A stretch of 64,000 bases of DNA. Source: Streblospio benedicti (Eukaryota; Annelida; Polychaeta; Spionida; Spionidae). Below, in pieces: positions 11,785 through 22,519 of this stretch. A program made the position numbers and the translations under genes. The stretch covers positions 17,722,418 through 17,786,417 of the forward strand of contig CM032662.1 of NCBI GenBank assembly GCA_019095985.1. The letters run 5' to 3'. Position 1 is the stretch's first letter, and each line of letters begins with the position of its first letter. A model generated the notes under the pieces. That model was not told where the DNA came from. It saw nothing but the letters and a program-made list of their open reading frames with translations, and made no database searches.

Positions 11785-12885
11785 TACTCGCTGGCAGGAC
11801 CCCGAGCCAGTTCACACCTTGAAGCAAGGCGCTTTCATGATAGACATGGTCTCATAAATTGTTGTATTTCCATGTTAATCATACTTCCTTACTTAAATCT
11901 CAATTAGAACATTCAATAACATGATATTTGTCTCATTGACTAAAAGTTGAAAAAAGATTATGTCGCCATACAACCTCCAGTATGTTTTCATGTGCATAAT
12001 TCTAGATAATGTTGTTATGTTTGCTTGAATTTGTTTGATTATACATGTATGTGATAAATGGCATTTGTAATTTGCACGTGTGTTGGTTAGTATGCAATAT
12101 ATTATCTGTGAAACAGGCGAGTTGACACATTCCTACTAATCAGTTTCTTCTGAGAGGTAGCATTTGATAGCTATCTATTGTTATTACAATATACACGAGA
12201 AAATATTATATGATATCAAATATACGTAAGAACATTCCATTTTATATTACATGAAATAACAATGAATAAAAGTGTGTAGTAAACACACCCACGTTATGAA
12301 CAAGAACGTAGTTCTGCTCAGAAAAAAAGACATCGCCTGCGCCCGAAGTGAGGGCCGTGTCATGTGACAGTGGGGCAGACTATAGTCTTCAATTAGGTGA
12401 CATTTGCACAAGAGCTAATCAGGGCTGGAAAACATGCACACTTTTGTGAGTGGCTCTGAGTAATGTTCGTACAAAATAAGGCCATTTAGTTTCGCGTTGG
12501 TCTTTCATAATACGGTGGTGTACAAAGAATCGTTTTACTAGACAGAAGCTTATTTGCCAGTTTTAAAAACTGTATTGATGTGTGCCATCATTTAGATTAG
12601 CGACTTACATTTATCAATTGTCTATGTGGTCATTGATTAACATACATGATGACACACGTATTGTTCAAATCTCGCAAGGCAGTGAAGAACGCCTGATTTT
12701 AGCTTCTATTGCTCAGCTAACATGTAAAGACCATAACCACCAGGGCACAACGCACACTGTTCAAACATTTCCATTGCTATCTTAAACGATTTCTTACATT
12801 GAGAATATCCATTGCACCCATTACAATTTTAAGGATGAAAATATATACCCATAATTAATTCAAACACAATGTCCCCAGAACTCAC

Positions 12886-13090
12886 CGACTGTCCAGTTGG
12901 CATGGTTGCGCGCCACCTCCTCCTTGCCAATGTAGTACCAGATGCACGCGAGCCAGTGAGCGAGCACCGTGAACATGGCCATGAGCAGCGTGAGCACCAC
13001 GAACGAGTACTGCGAGTACCGCTCCAGCTTCTGCATGAGGCGTGCCAAGCGAAGCAGGCGCGCCACTTTGAGCAAATGGATCAGGGTGCC
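12886..13090 (-). CDS. Elk: ELK channel exon: S4 voltage sensor and S5
   Basis: The exon encodes residues 347-415. S4 reads [19 protein letters not shown], with basic residues at every third position as expected for the voltage sensor. It is followed by the S4-S5 linker L-E-R-Y-S-Q-Y-S and S5 ([16 protein letters not shown], then L-A-C-I-W-Y-Y-I-G). The post-S5 segment contains N-W-T, a glycosylation sequon not present in the human KCNH8 sequence I recall. The exon ends G|(GW) with donor GTGAGT. Acceptor ctatcttcag. Length 205 nt, phases 0 to 1. Confidence 0.97.
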
Positions 13091-15303
13091 CTGAAGATAG
13101 GAGGCAAGCATTGCAGATCATCTCGCATTAATGGATTTATAGTAATATGCTGTATGAACTAACCACTGTGATGATAGGAGGACATTGTGTATCAAGATCC
13201 TTTAACAATAGTCACATTGTGGATCTAGGTCTTGTACCCCGAGAATAGAACATGCTTGGTCAAAGTTCTCAGGCAAATAAACTTATCGAATAACCCATCC
13301 CATGAACACTTTCGAAAATCCATACATTTAATTCATCATACTGGTGTTCATCCGTGAAGACAACTACTCGTGCGTTGCCATTGTGATCTGTCCACTCAAC
13401 CATACCATTACAAGAATCAATACATAACCCTACGCAGAAATGTGCATGATGAATGGCCTTTTGGTCCTGCGGGATAAAATGAGCCCGGTAAAACACTTCT
13501 ATAACATTGAAGACAATCACGTCCAAGCACATTATGTTCAAATGATTCAAATACTCTACACTGCCTACAAATGACGTGTCATTTACATATACGCAAGCAC
13601 TGTAAAGCGTTTAGTAAGACATAAAGTCGCTTTACAACATTTATACAATGGGAGTTCTTCAATGGTAAAGGTACAACCGGGGGCATAAATCCATACACGC
13701 GGGGCTGTTAGCCGGGCCACTGAACCTTCGATGCCATGGTATCGATTACAGGAAACTGACAAGCAATTGATAATCTCAGAGGCATGTGCCGTGTGGGCAG
13801 GTAAAGTTCCGACCTTGCCAGGGAGGAACAAGCCACCGTGACATTGCATTGGGTTTCTTTGTGCATTGTGTTTTATAGCAGCCTTGATGCTTCTGTCCAT
13901 ACAAGTCCTTTATTTGCCGTTTTATATGAAAATATTCACATTTACACTAGTTATTTACTAAAGATGAAGATCACATAACATTATCGACATTTAAAATGAA
14001 TATGGTATTGGACATATTATGTATGATATGTACAAAAAGTACTAAGCATGAAATGAATAGTGCACACCATCTATAACAAATTGATCTGTAGTAAAACAAA
14101 AATAGCAAAAGTAAAGACCCTACTTAAAGTCTTATTGTGTCCTGTTTAAAGTCTTATTGTGTTAACAAATCATATAAATGCATTACATACTCTATATTAC
14201 AAGGTCACAGTGTATATCTGTACTCTGATCTGTTACCTAATTGCACTACACAAGAGGAGGGGTCACGACGATGCGTGCCATACCAAACTCAGTTTCAGTT
14301 TGAAATAAAATATAGTAATAACTTAAAGGTCATATTGACGGTGGTGCAATTATGTAAACCTAACACCTTTATCCTACCAGATGTAATCATGTGCACATAA
14401 TCTGTCCTCTCTCAATGCATCGCAAGGTTCATACATCGCGATAACCTCGATGGGGTGGAATGGAAGTCAATGAAATGATACACACATGGTGCACACGTTG
14501 TGATGTACTTGATAGATATTAGTCATTCAAGACACGCCTGATGCTATCTTAAGGCACACATCTTAATGTCTATCTATTATATGGCACAGCGTCATTTAAT
14601 GAGTCTATATTCATCTATGACAGTTGGCATTGATGTATAATTGAGTTAAACATAAATCTGAAATGAAATACTCTGCGTTCGTACAAAGTCACCCATTTCG
14701 TGTCCATTATTTAGTGGTTTGATGCCAATGTGCATAATCTACGTAGACATAGCACAATCGAAAGCATCATAATATATTTCTGATTCTCATAAAGATTAAA
14801 CAGTCATGTCGTTCCAGGTTCACACAGCCACACAGATCGACCAATAACCAATAAACCAACCATACAAGAGTGCACATTCCAATTAGATTTTAATCATTGA
14901 AAATGGATGAATAATAAAATCAAAATAAATGTATGCCTACTACACTACTGAGCAATTAATGGCTCTTCAGTGAAGTCCATATATGAGATTCCATTATCTA
15001 ATATAAAATGTTGCAGCACAGTGCAACACTAGATGATGATGCGATGATACAAAAAAAAGTCTGTATCTAAAAACATCTTCAAAACTACCAACACAATCTA
15101 CGGTCGTGTATCCCCTCACTGGGCGGACGTCAATGGCGGACACAAACTCAATGATACAGCATACACACGACGCTAGCTAGAAGATACACAAAAGCCTATT
15201 ACACTCTTTTAGTGTTTTCTTTTTCAGTATACGGACAATACTACTAAAACAATGATCAGATTCGTCCAAAGAAGGGAGCTATTACGGCTACCACAGTACT
15301 CAC
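13091..15303 (-). other. 2.2 kb intron
   Basis: The intron lies between the S3 and S4-S5 exons. A 17-bp direct duplication (ttaaagtcttattgtgt) occurs at 14124 and 14146. Positions about 13270-13900 hold two unassigned minus-strand open frames discussed in the findings. An 8-bp inverted pair, gtaaagcg/cgctttac, lies near 13593-13640. Nothing else is recognisable. Confidence 0.6.
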
Positions 15304-15461
15304 AGTGTTAACTTCAAAGGCGTAGAGCAGGTCAAAGGGGATGGCGGCGAGCAGGTCGAGGAGGAACCAGCCGCGGATGTAGTTGAGGGCGATGAGGCGC
15401 GGGTTGTGCACCACCTGCCCGCTCTTGCTCACGTACGTCGTGCGGAAGTTGAGGCAGATGT
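15304..15461 (-). CDS. Elk: ELK channel exon: end of S2, S3
   Basis: The exon encodes residues 294-346: (D)[17 protein letters not shown], then [20 protein letters not shown] and A-F-E-V-N-T. N-F-R-T-T-Y-V is the S2-S3 loop of all KCNH channels. The D in F-L-L-D and the I-P-F-D belong to S3, the acidic residues that pair with S4 charges. The acceptor is ctgctgcag and the donor GTGAGT. Length 158 nt, ending in phase 0 just before the S3-S4 loop, so the S4 exon starts cleanly. Confidence 0.97.
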
Positions 15462-17170
15462 CTGCAGCAGACGAACACACAAGGTCAAGTCACGGTTGAA
15501 TGTGTTCCAGTCAGTTTCACACAGTTTTTGTTCATCTTGGTGCATTGTGAAGACATTTATTTTAGGTGTTTCGTGATACTAGGGTCAGCCCACGACAAGC
15601 ACATGTCAGGGAGGCGGTCGTAATTTTTTTTAGCTTAACGTAAAGTTGTACAATTCATAGTTCTTATATAATCGATTTATCTGATGATTAAGATGGTGGG
15701 CTCGGAAAGCAATGATATAACAGTCTACATGTTCACTCAGGATCACTGCAGGTGTATGCCGTGGAATAGCAAATATGGGATCGCATATTTCGATTGAATG
15801 TTTTAACCACTTTAATTAAGTCCAAATTCATGGTGCGCTAACAAACATGCTGGTGCTCCACGTAGAAAATTCACACAGACAGATGTTTGGGATAGAAAAT
15901 GGAAAGTGCTTACATCCTAATAGACCAGCCTTTACAACACGAGACTATATATTTACTTATTGCCCCACTGATAAACATGGTACATTGGAGTAGTTGAAGT
16001 ACACTCCATTCATCGGCGGAAGTAGTAAAACATATATAGGCTCGTCTCGTATAATCAAATTGGTCTATTGCTAGAAACACTGTGAGTGAAGGCATGGGGA
16101 GTTTATTGGAGAATGTTAGGTTTGCGTCTTTGTAGAGACTTGACTTGTAGCCAACTTTTTAACTGAATGTTCCAATCACATTCTTAGAAGCTGGCAGGAT
16201 ACGCTCAGTGCGTTTTGAAAACATTTCGGTTCGCCATACTAAGGCCCAATAGGACCGACGTCTGCGTAAGTACGATGTTGGCGTTTCGTTCTTTTCATTA
16301 TTTGGTTGATAACATACAGCTGCCTTTCATCATTGGGACCATTCAATATGTCACAGACATAACATAATAACAGATAATTAGTTGTTGATAAAAACACTGA
16401 CTGCAAATAAAAGTACCTGTTTATTGAACGCCTGGCGGGAGTATTTACAGGTTTGTTTGGATCGGTTGATGGACTATGTAGTAGAGAAGCACTCCCCAAC
16501 ACAATGAAGATTTACAAGCACAACACACGCTATTTTAGGGCGTTTGAAAGTTCAGAGTAAAAAGGGTCAAGGGCGTGCAAGATTGTGATGGAGATGACAG
16601 CTCTGAGCACTCTCAGTGGGTAACGAGGGCAATGACGCTTAGTAAAGACGCTGTCTTATTTAGCTGAATTTGATAGTTCTATAAGTGGGACTGTGATGAC
16701 GTACTTTAGATTTAAACACAGTCACTCACACACGAGCACACACGCGCACGCACGCACATGAAATGTGTTTAACCTTGATAAATATACATACTATTTATAA
16801 GGATTTATACACAGCTAGAGCTTTATACCCGTTTCAAGAAGTATTGTAACAGTGTCTCTTTTACCTGATACCCTAGTACTCTATCCAAAGCCCCATATTC
16901 TGTCCATCACAACCCATACTATTAACATTCTCCATGAACCCCACATAGAAATACACAAAACACCAGCAACAACATCACAGTACGCCTGAACAACTTTTTA
17001 ACACACCACCATTCACCGATAATTCAACATATTAATCCCCCACCTAAAAGACAAAAAAACAAAAAAAAACAAAAACAAAACAAAAACAACAACTAAACAA
17101 ACCGACTCCACCCCCTCAACCATGATACAGAGTAAAAATCCCCCCTACCCTCCCACTCCCCAGCCCTCAC
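15462..17170 (-). other. 1.7 kb intron with A/C-rich tract
   Basis: The intron sits between the S1-S2 and S2-S3 exons. It holds an imperfect A/C-rich low-complexity tract at about 17045-17098 and a CA/CG-rich run near 16722-16757. No coding exon, RNA gene or mobile element was recognised. Confidence 0.7.
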
Positions 17171-17414
17171 CAATAATGAAGAGCATCTCCACGATGACGT
17201 CACTGACGATGGAGGCGCGCTCGCCAGGGCCGTCCGCGTGCGTGACGAAGGCGGCGTTGTAGGGCACGATGATGGCGATGTAGAAGGTGCACAGCAGGAT
17301 GAGCCAGTCCCAGCCGATCTTGAAGATGCCGTAGTGCAGCAGGATGAGCCGCGAGCGCTTCACCTGTTGCACTTTGTACTCTGGAATGGTGTTGTTACCC
17401 GATAGGTTCTTGAT
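17171..17414 (-). CDS. Elk: ELK channel exon: pre-S1, S1 and S2
   Basis: The exon encodes residues 213-294. It opens I-K-N-L-S-G-N-N-T-I-P-E-Y-K-V, where P-E-Y-K-V is invariant in ELK. Then comes R-S-R-L-I-L-L-H-Y, S1 (W-D-W-L-I-L-L-C-T-F-Y-I-A-I-I-V-P-Y-N from about 247), an extracellular loop (H-A-D-G-P-G-E-R) and most of S2 (S-D-V-I-V-E-M-L-F-I-I). The conserved Asp ending this stretch (F-I-I-D) is split by the intron (G in this exon, AC in the next). The donor is GTGAGG. GC-rich third positions contrast with the A-rich intron just below. Length 244 nt, phases 0 to 1. Confidence 0.97.
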
Positions 17415-19976
17415 CTGGAGAAGAAGACGACAGTTGGTTGGCTAGTTGGTTGTTATAGTAGAGCGCTGCGCTGAGTATTGGAATGGAGTGTTTTTGACAA
17501 CAAGTTTACGTATACAACATTGTTATGTTATTGTACGTTTGAGCACAGGTAATTCACATCATTGTATTAGTTCCTTATTTACTTTGTTCCACACCAAAAA
17601 GAGAGATCCAAATTATGACACGTTTGTCTGTGATCATGGCTTGTTGGTAACTTAGTGAAGTTTATCTGAATGGGTTTTAAAAGAACATTTGGTAACAAAA
17701 GTACTTAACCCTTTTCTTTACAAATAAGTGGTTTGGGACATTTTTGGTAAATGGAACAACACAAGTTAAGAAAATTACAATTATGCATCCATATTATGCT
17801 CGGTACACGATATTGCATATATTAAATCAAAGTTATTGTATTTGATGTCTAGTCAATCACATACGGTTGAAAAGGTCACTGTTCAGAACGCAATGAAGAT
17901 GGCAACTTTATCAAATGTAGTACAATACAAATTTTCAAGGGGAAGTTTGACAAATGGAATGACTGTATAACATAGGAAATACTAGTTTAGAGTTATGATT
18001 CAATTATGCTATTGACTAAAATGCTGTCGTCTTAACCAGTTCTTTTACATGTACATAAATCTACAGATAATTGTTGCAATATACATATGCCATAAAATCC
18101 GGAAATATTTTCCTATGATACTCTCTAATATGAAGCCTATCAAAATGTAAAATTGTTTTCTACTCAGGCAATACACTGATAAAGTGACACATATCCTCAC
18201 AAACAAAATAAAAAGTGGCAAAATAAAACCATGTACATTATAGTTAAGAATTGTTAAGAACTCGTATTTGTCATCATATTCTTTGTTGGTTAGACTTTCA
18301 CATATATTTCATACGAGGTTGTTTAAATTTGCATTAATGCATCAACGGGATTTATATTTTGCTATAAGTTGTCAACATAAAACTAGATGACTGAAGTTTA
18401 TTACGAACTTTGGAACTTAGCAGCAAAGTCAAATGAAGTAAAACTTGTATGGTTTAGAAATACTATGAAATGTCTACAAAATGATATTGAAACACTATAA
18501 AATGTCTATATAATGGGAGTCAGACATTACTTTTAGATGCAGTTCATTTTAAACTACTTTCAATCATAACCACAATTCATTATTAAGAATATCACATCAT
18601 AACATCAAAACTGTTAAATGAGCATGGCCAACAAGTACGTATTTGACAAATTAACAAATTAAGTGTGTTAGTATGTTTAGATTTTGGTTAGAAATAGTAA
18701 TGTTCACTCACAGTGGGCTGGTTTATTTTTGTATCATTTCTGATTGAGACACACATCTGTTATACGTGATTGTTGTTGATGGGTTGACATTATCATTTTA
18801 GTAGACGTAGTAATGTCCACATCACACAAAGCAAGAGCAGGGTATATTACATAGGATTCACTGCATAAACCTTACGGCTACATTAAATTTATATTGGGAA
18901 GAAGGACATAAGTTATTTAATGCTACATCTACTCCATTCTTGTCTACTCAAGGCTTAAGTCTGACAGTCAAACTAAAATGTCAAATGTTACCTCTTGATT
19001 TAACTAATCATATGGAGATATAAAGGATATTGATATATTAAATACGAATGGCATTCAATAATATGTTCCAATTGTACGTGAGGATATTCATGGACACATA
19101 TTCTGTAAAAGATTATTGTAAAGGATTGAAGAAAATAGAATAACAATTTTTTTTTAAAGAAAAAGAGTGTTACTTTCTTCTTGGTAGTGCACCAACATTT
19201 ATAGTGTGGTGACTGTTCTCCCTTTAATATTACAATGTCGTTAATACACACGGAAGTTTTTTTCTCATGGTGCTAATAACAATCAACAAAAGAGTAGTAC
19301 AAAAATGGAAAGAGCTTTCGTATCTAAACAAATATTAGCAAAGTTCAGCTTGCAGGGACCATGCAGATTCAACATGGGTCTTCTAGTCTAAAAAAAATCT
19401 TCCATTTTTTGTAAGGCTCGTGACTGCGTCCAATTCAATATGGTGGTCACAAAAGTCCTTTGCAAATGTTATTTCCAGATTAAAATCATCAACATTCTAA
19501 TAGAAAATGTGGCATTTAGTGCACATGTTTTGTACAGCATTATATATACACTATCCCCATAAATATACACAAAAACGAACATAAAACATACTGTGTTGCT
19601 TCTAGACATAAAAATATAAATGCATATGTAGCCATCGATTTTTTTTTTATTTCTAGCTCTAATTTATATCATCATACGATTACAGCCCATCGAATGTCTA
19701 TAAACAGTGAGTACCAAGGTAACCAACTTACCATCCCATCTAATAACTTTGAACATGTTATGTTATACGTATAACTGAAAAACTTCTACATTCTGTTGAC
19801 TCATACAAATAGATAATTTTGTGTTTATGTAACATGGGCATAACCAACATTCAACCAGGTACCCATGTGAATCAGATGTCATATTTGCCCTGCAGTCTAG
19901 AAGCAACATTTTGCACGAACAATTTACAGTGACCACCACATGAGCTTTTCGAGCGTTACTAGCAATACCGACCAAC
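17415..19976 (-). other. 2.6 kb AT-rich intron
   Basis: The intron lies between the 45-nt exon and the S1-S2 exon. It is uniformly AT-rich with short A and T runs, and I see no coding, RNA or transposon signal. The 3' end on the minus strand is a clear pyrimidine-rich acceptor (cgtcttcttctccag). Confidence 0.7.
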
Positions 19977-20021
19977 CTGTAACTTGTTCAGCGAGCTGGA
20001 ATAGTTGTCGTAGAGTTCGCC
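19977..20021 (-). CDS. Elk: ELK channel 45-nt exon, candidate cassette
   Basis: This short exon encodes 15 residues, G-E-L-Y-D-N-Y-S-S-S-L-N-K-L-Q (198-212), between the ELK linker and the run-up to S1. It begins after a ttttag-type acceptor (catttag) and ends before GTTGGT, a weak donor. It is symmetric (phase 0 at both ends), so skipping it keeps the frame. Without it the joined linker, L-Q-L-N-K then I-K-N-L-S, is closer in length to the vertebrate ELK linker. The fit of phases, the open frame and the splice sites support it as real; that it is alternatively spliced is inference. Confidence 0.8.
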
Positions 20022-21768
20022 CTAAATGAGATTGCAATGTTATATTGTGATAATGGAATCAAATAAGTGCAAAAACTAAAGTATACAAATGAACCTAGTG
20101 TTTGTAGATTAATTACAGTCGAAATATGATGTCAACCATACCATTCTCTAGGCGCTGGTCCAAAAATAGCAATTTGATGACATATCTGGAATCAGTGTTG
20201 TAGACCATTTCCCATATCATAGGAGTAAAAGGGTTTGTCATAATTAACAACACGCGAACATTCATTTCTATGTTTGGACCATGTCAAACTATCAACTGAT
20301 GCTGCCGCTTTTCATCTATTGCTTCTGCTAAATCCAAAGCAACATCGTTGACACTAACCCCACAGAAACAGCAATCCTTGTCAATTGAAAGTCTATTTAT
20401 GATCCGTCGAGTGGTCCTGGCTGTCTGTGAAATAACACTGTATCATGCAATTGGTGGAGTTTTGTGAGGCAAGTGATAGAGATATTAAACACACCAGGAT
20501 ATAATGACTTCAGTGTATAACAGACCTGGGTTGTTGTCTTCTTTATGAATCGAGCATGCCTACAGTAATATTATAACTTTGATTTTATATCGACAGACAG
20601 TCAACTCATCAAATTTTATACTCATATAGTGTTCATGTTTGACTTTCAGTTAAAACAGAATATGCTTGTGTATTAAGGACTAAACGATGTTATACATTAT
20701 GTTCTATCACTTATTTAACAAGCATATATTCTAACAAACAACCTAGTGTATCTACCACACCACTCTTAACCACAGTATTGTAATATTAAAAACAATACCA
20801 AAGAAATTAAGATGAAGAGAAAGAGATCTATATAAGTAAAATTCTTCGCTAGAAGAGAAGACTGAAACACTGATTTCAATTTATGATCAACAAAAATTAC
20901 AAAAAAGGGAATAAGATAGATGACGCCTCCAGCTGAACACGTGGTCGCATGATCATGTGATCGCGCGTGCGTGGTGAGGGAAGGCGCCTCTCCACAAAAT
21001 CTCATCAGCTGCCGTCAATGCAGCGCCATTAGAGGCTATTTAGGCTTAATGCGACGCCAAACCAGGTTGCAGACAGTAAAAACGTCTATTTAGGAAGCCG
21101 TGTATTGCTTCTGTGTTTGTTGGAAAAGAAACACCTGCCGTGTGTGTGTTAAATGAGTATTATATGGGTGAAAGTATACAATTGAAATATATGGCGCTAT
21201 TACGTTTGACCTTGAAAAAACATGTCTGTGATTATCAGCTATTCTACATGTATATAGAAGAAGCAACATGCTATAACCAACACAACCTGAGTTAAACTGA
21301 GAAGCCACAAAGAGATGATTGTTAGAATGAATGAGCGAAATCAGAATTGCGTCACAGTGACATCACACGTACGCTGTACATGCAAGGTAACGCGAACTTA
21401 CAACTGAGAATGCAGTAACGCTTTTTTGAATTATTTCTGACCTTTATAAAAAACATTGGCCTCAATAATCTCCACTCACGTACATATATGGCACTTTCCT
21501 ACCTACTATTTTCACATGTGACCGAACACAAACATGCTCATGTCATTTTTTGTTAAATTGCATGTATGAAGCTCTCTAATGAAGGTAATATTATGCCACC
21601 ATAGAATTGTCATCATTCAGTGTACCAATAGTAATTCAACGTCGAATTAACCTAATCATATTATTTACGGAGTTGTATAACACCCTTCTGAAAAAAGAAT
21701 CCTCTCCTTCTGTGTATATGCAATCAAAGGTGTGACATAAAAACACTGTTGACGCTTCCTTAATTTAC
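20022..21768 (-). other. 1.7 kb intron
   Basis: The intron precedes the 45-nt exon. Positions 20930-21060 are GC-richer, with CACGTG at 20938, a CATGATCATG near-palindrome and several CpG sites, unlike the AT-rich remainder; this could be a regulatory block, but there is no direct proof. No coding exon or transposon is visible. Confidence 0.6.
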
Positions 21769-21841
21769 CTTATTTAACTGCAGTTTGGATTTGGCACTTT
21801 GTCGCTTGTCAAATGTACCAGACAGGTGGTATAGGACGGCC
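21769..21841 (-). CDS. Elk: ELK channel exon: AVLYHLSG linker segment
   Basis: The 73-nt exon encodes residues 173-197: (R)-A-V-L-Y-H-L-S-G-T-F-D-K-R-Q-S-A-K-S-K, then L-Q-L-N-K. A-V-L-Y-H-L-S-G is a hallmark of ELK channels (KCNH4, KCNH8) just upstream of S1. The leading G completes AGG (Arg) with AG from the previous exon. The exon ends in phase 0 with donor GTAAAT. It is preceded by a 532-bp intron (21842-22374). Confidence 0.93.
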
Positions 21842-22374
21842 CTGAAGAGAGAAATACCAAGTCAAAGTCAAACAAAATATCTACACAAAAGGACTCCTTT
21901 CTATGTAGTTTTAACATCCACCAAAAATAAGCGGTGTACCTGAACGCAGGGTAGGAGTATTTAAGATATACGTCACTAGACATACTAATAATAGCTATTG
22001 AAATAATTTGACACAATCAAAATGCCCTTGAGCTGTTTAGCATTTTATTCCCTGTACTGCTTGGTTTTTGGGGCATAGAAACCTTATCTTAACTGATAGA
22101 AGATGGTATTTATCAAATTAGGTGAGTTATACAAATTCCTGATGGCAATGCCTCTTTGAAGGCGATTCTTTACACATGGTTCACATATATTCGTCAACAT
22201 AGTATTTCTACGTAAACAATCGCATGTAAACGTCTGTCCCGACCGCAAACGTGAAACGGCAATGGGGCAAATGATTAGGAAAGTACAAGAAATACTGATA
22301 TGTTACACTATATTACCGTAGTATTGTGCGAGCTTCAATATCGAGGACGTGAGAATCTGGCCCTGCATAATTAC

Positions 22375-22519
22375 CTGCTGCGCCTGCGCGAGTAGTCGTA
22401 GTCGTTGGGGAGGCTTGAGTCGCTGCCGCCCTCGTCGCTGGACGGCGACGACGGCGGCGTGTAGTTGCCGCCCATGTGCGTGCCGCCGCGCCGCGACCGC
22501 GAGTAGCCCTCGGGCAGGT
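22375..22519 (-). CDS. Elk: ELK channel exon: Ser/Pro/Asp-rich PAS-S1 linker
   Basis: The exon encodes residues 125-173: D-L-P-E-G-Y-S-R-S-R-R-G-G-T-H-M, then Y-T-P-P-S-S-P-S-S-D-E-G-G-S-D-S-S, and Y-D-Y-S-R-R-R-S-R. The end matches the R-R-R-S-R-A-V-L-Y-H junction of KCNH8 and the R-S-R-x-G-T-H is also shared, while the middle is specific to this lineage. It is strikingly GC-rich (many CGC, GGC, TCG codons) against AT-rich introns. Other reading frames across it are open but meaningless. The S-S-D-E and S-D-S-S clusters are acidic-directed (CK2-like) phosphorylation candidates; that is inference. Donor GTAATT is weaker than its neighbours. Length 145 nt, phases 1 to 2. Confidence 0.9.

Larger units (their letters stand above)
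6088..12885 (-). other. 6.8 kb intron between S5 and pore exons
   Basis: This is the second longest internal intron. It holds the dimeric minisatellite next to its 3' splice site, four CACGTG sites at 11638-11784, a 27-bp duplication ending in a 15-G run near 10283-10325, and short C/A-rich and G-rich tracts (about 6400-6425, 8150-8175). I found no extra exon: the flanking phases join directly through the Gly of V-G-W. The remainder (6700-10050, 10350-11600, 11800-12850) shows nothing assignable. Confidence 0.75.
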
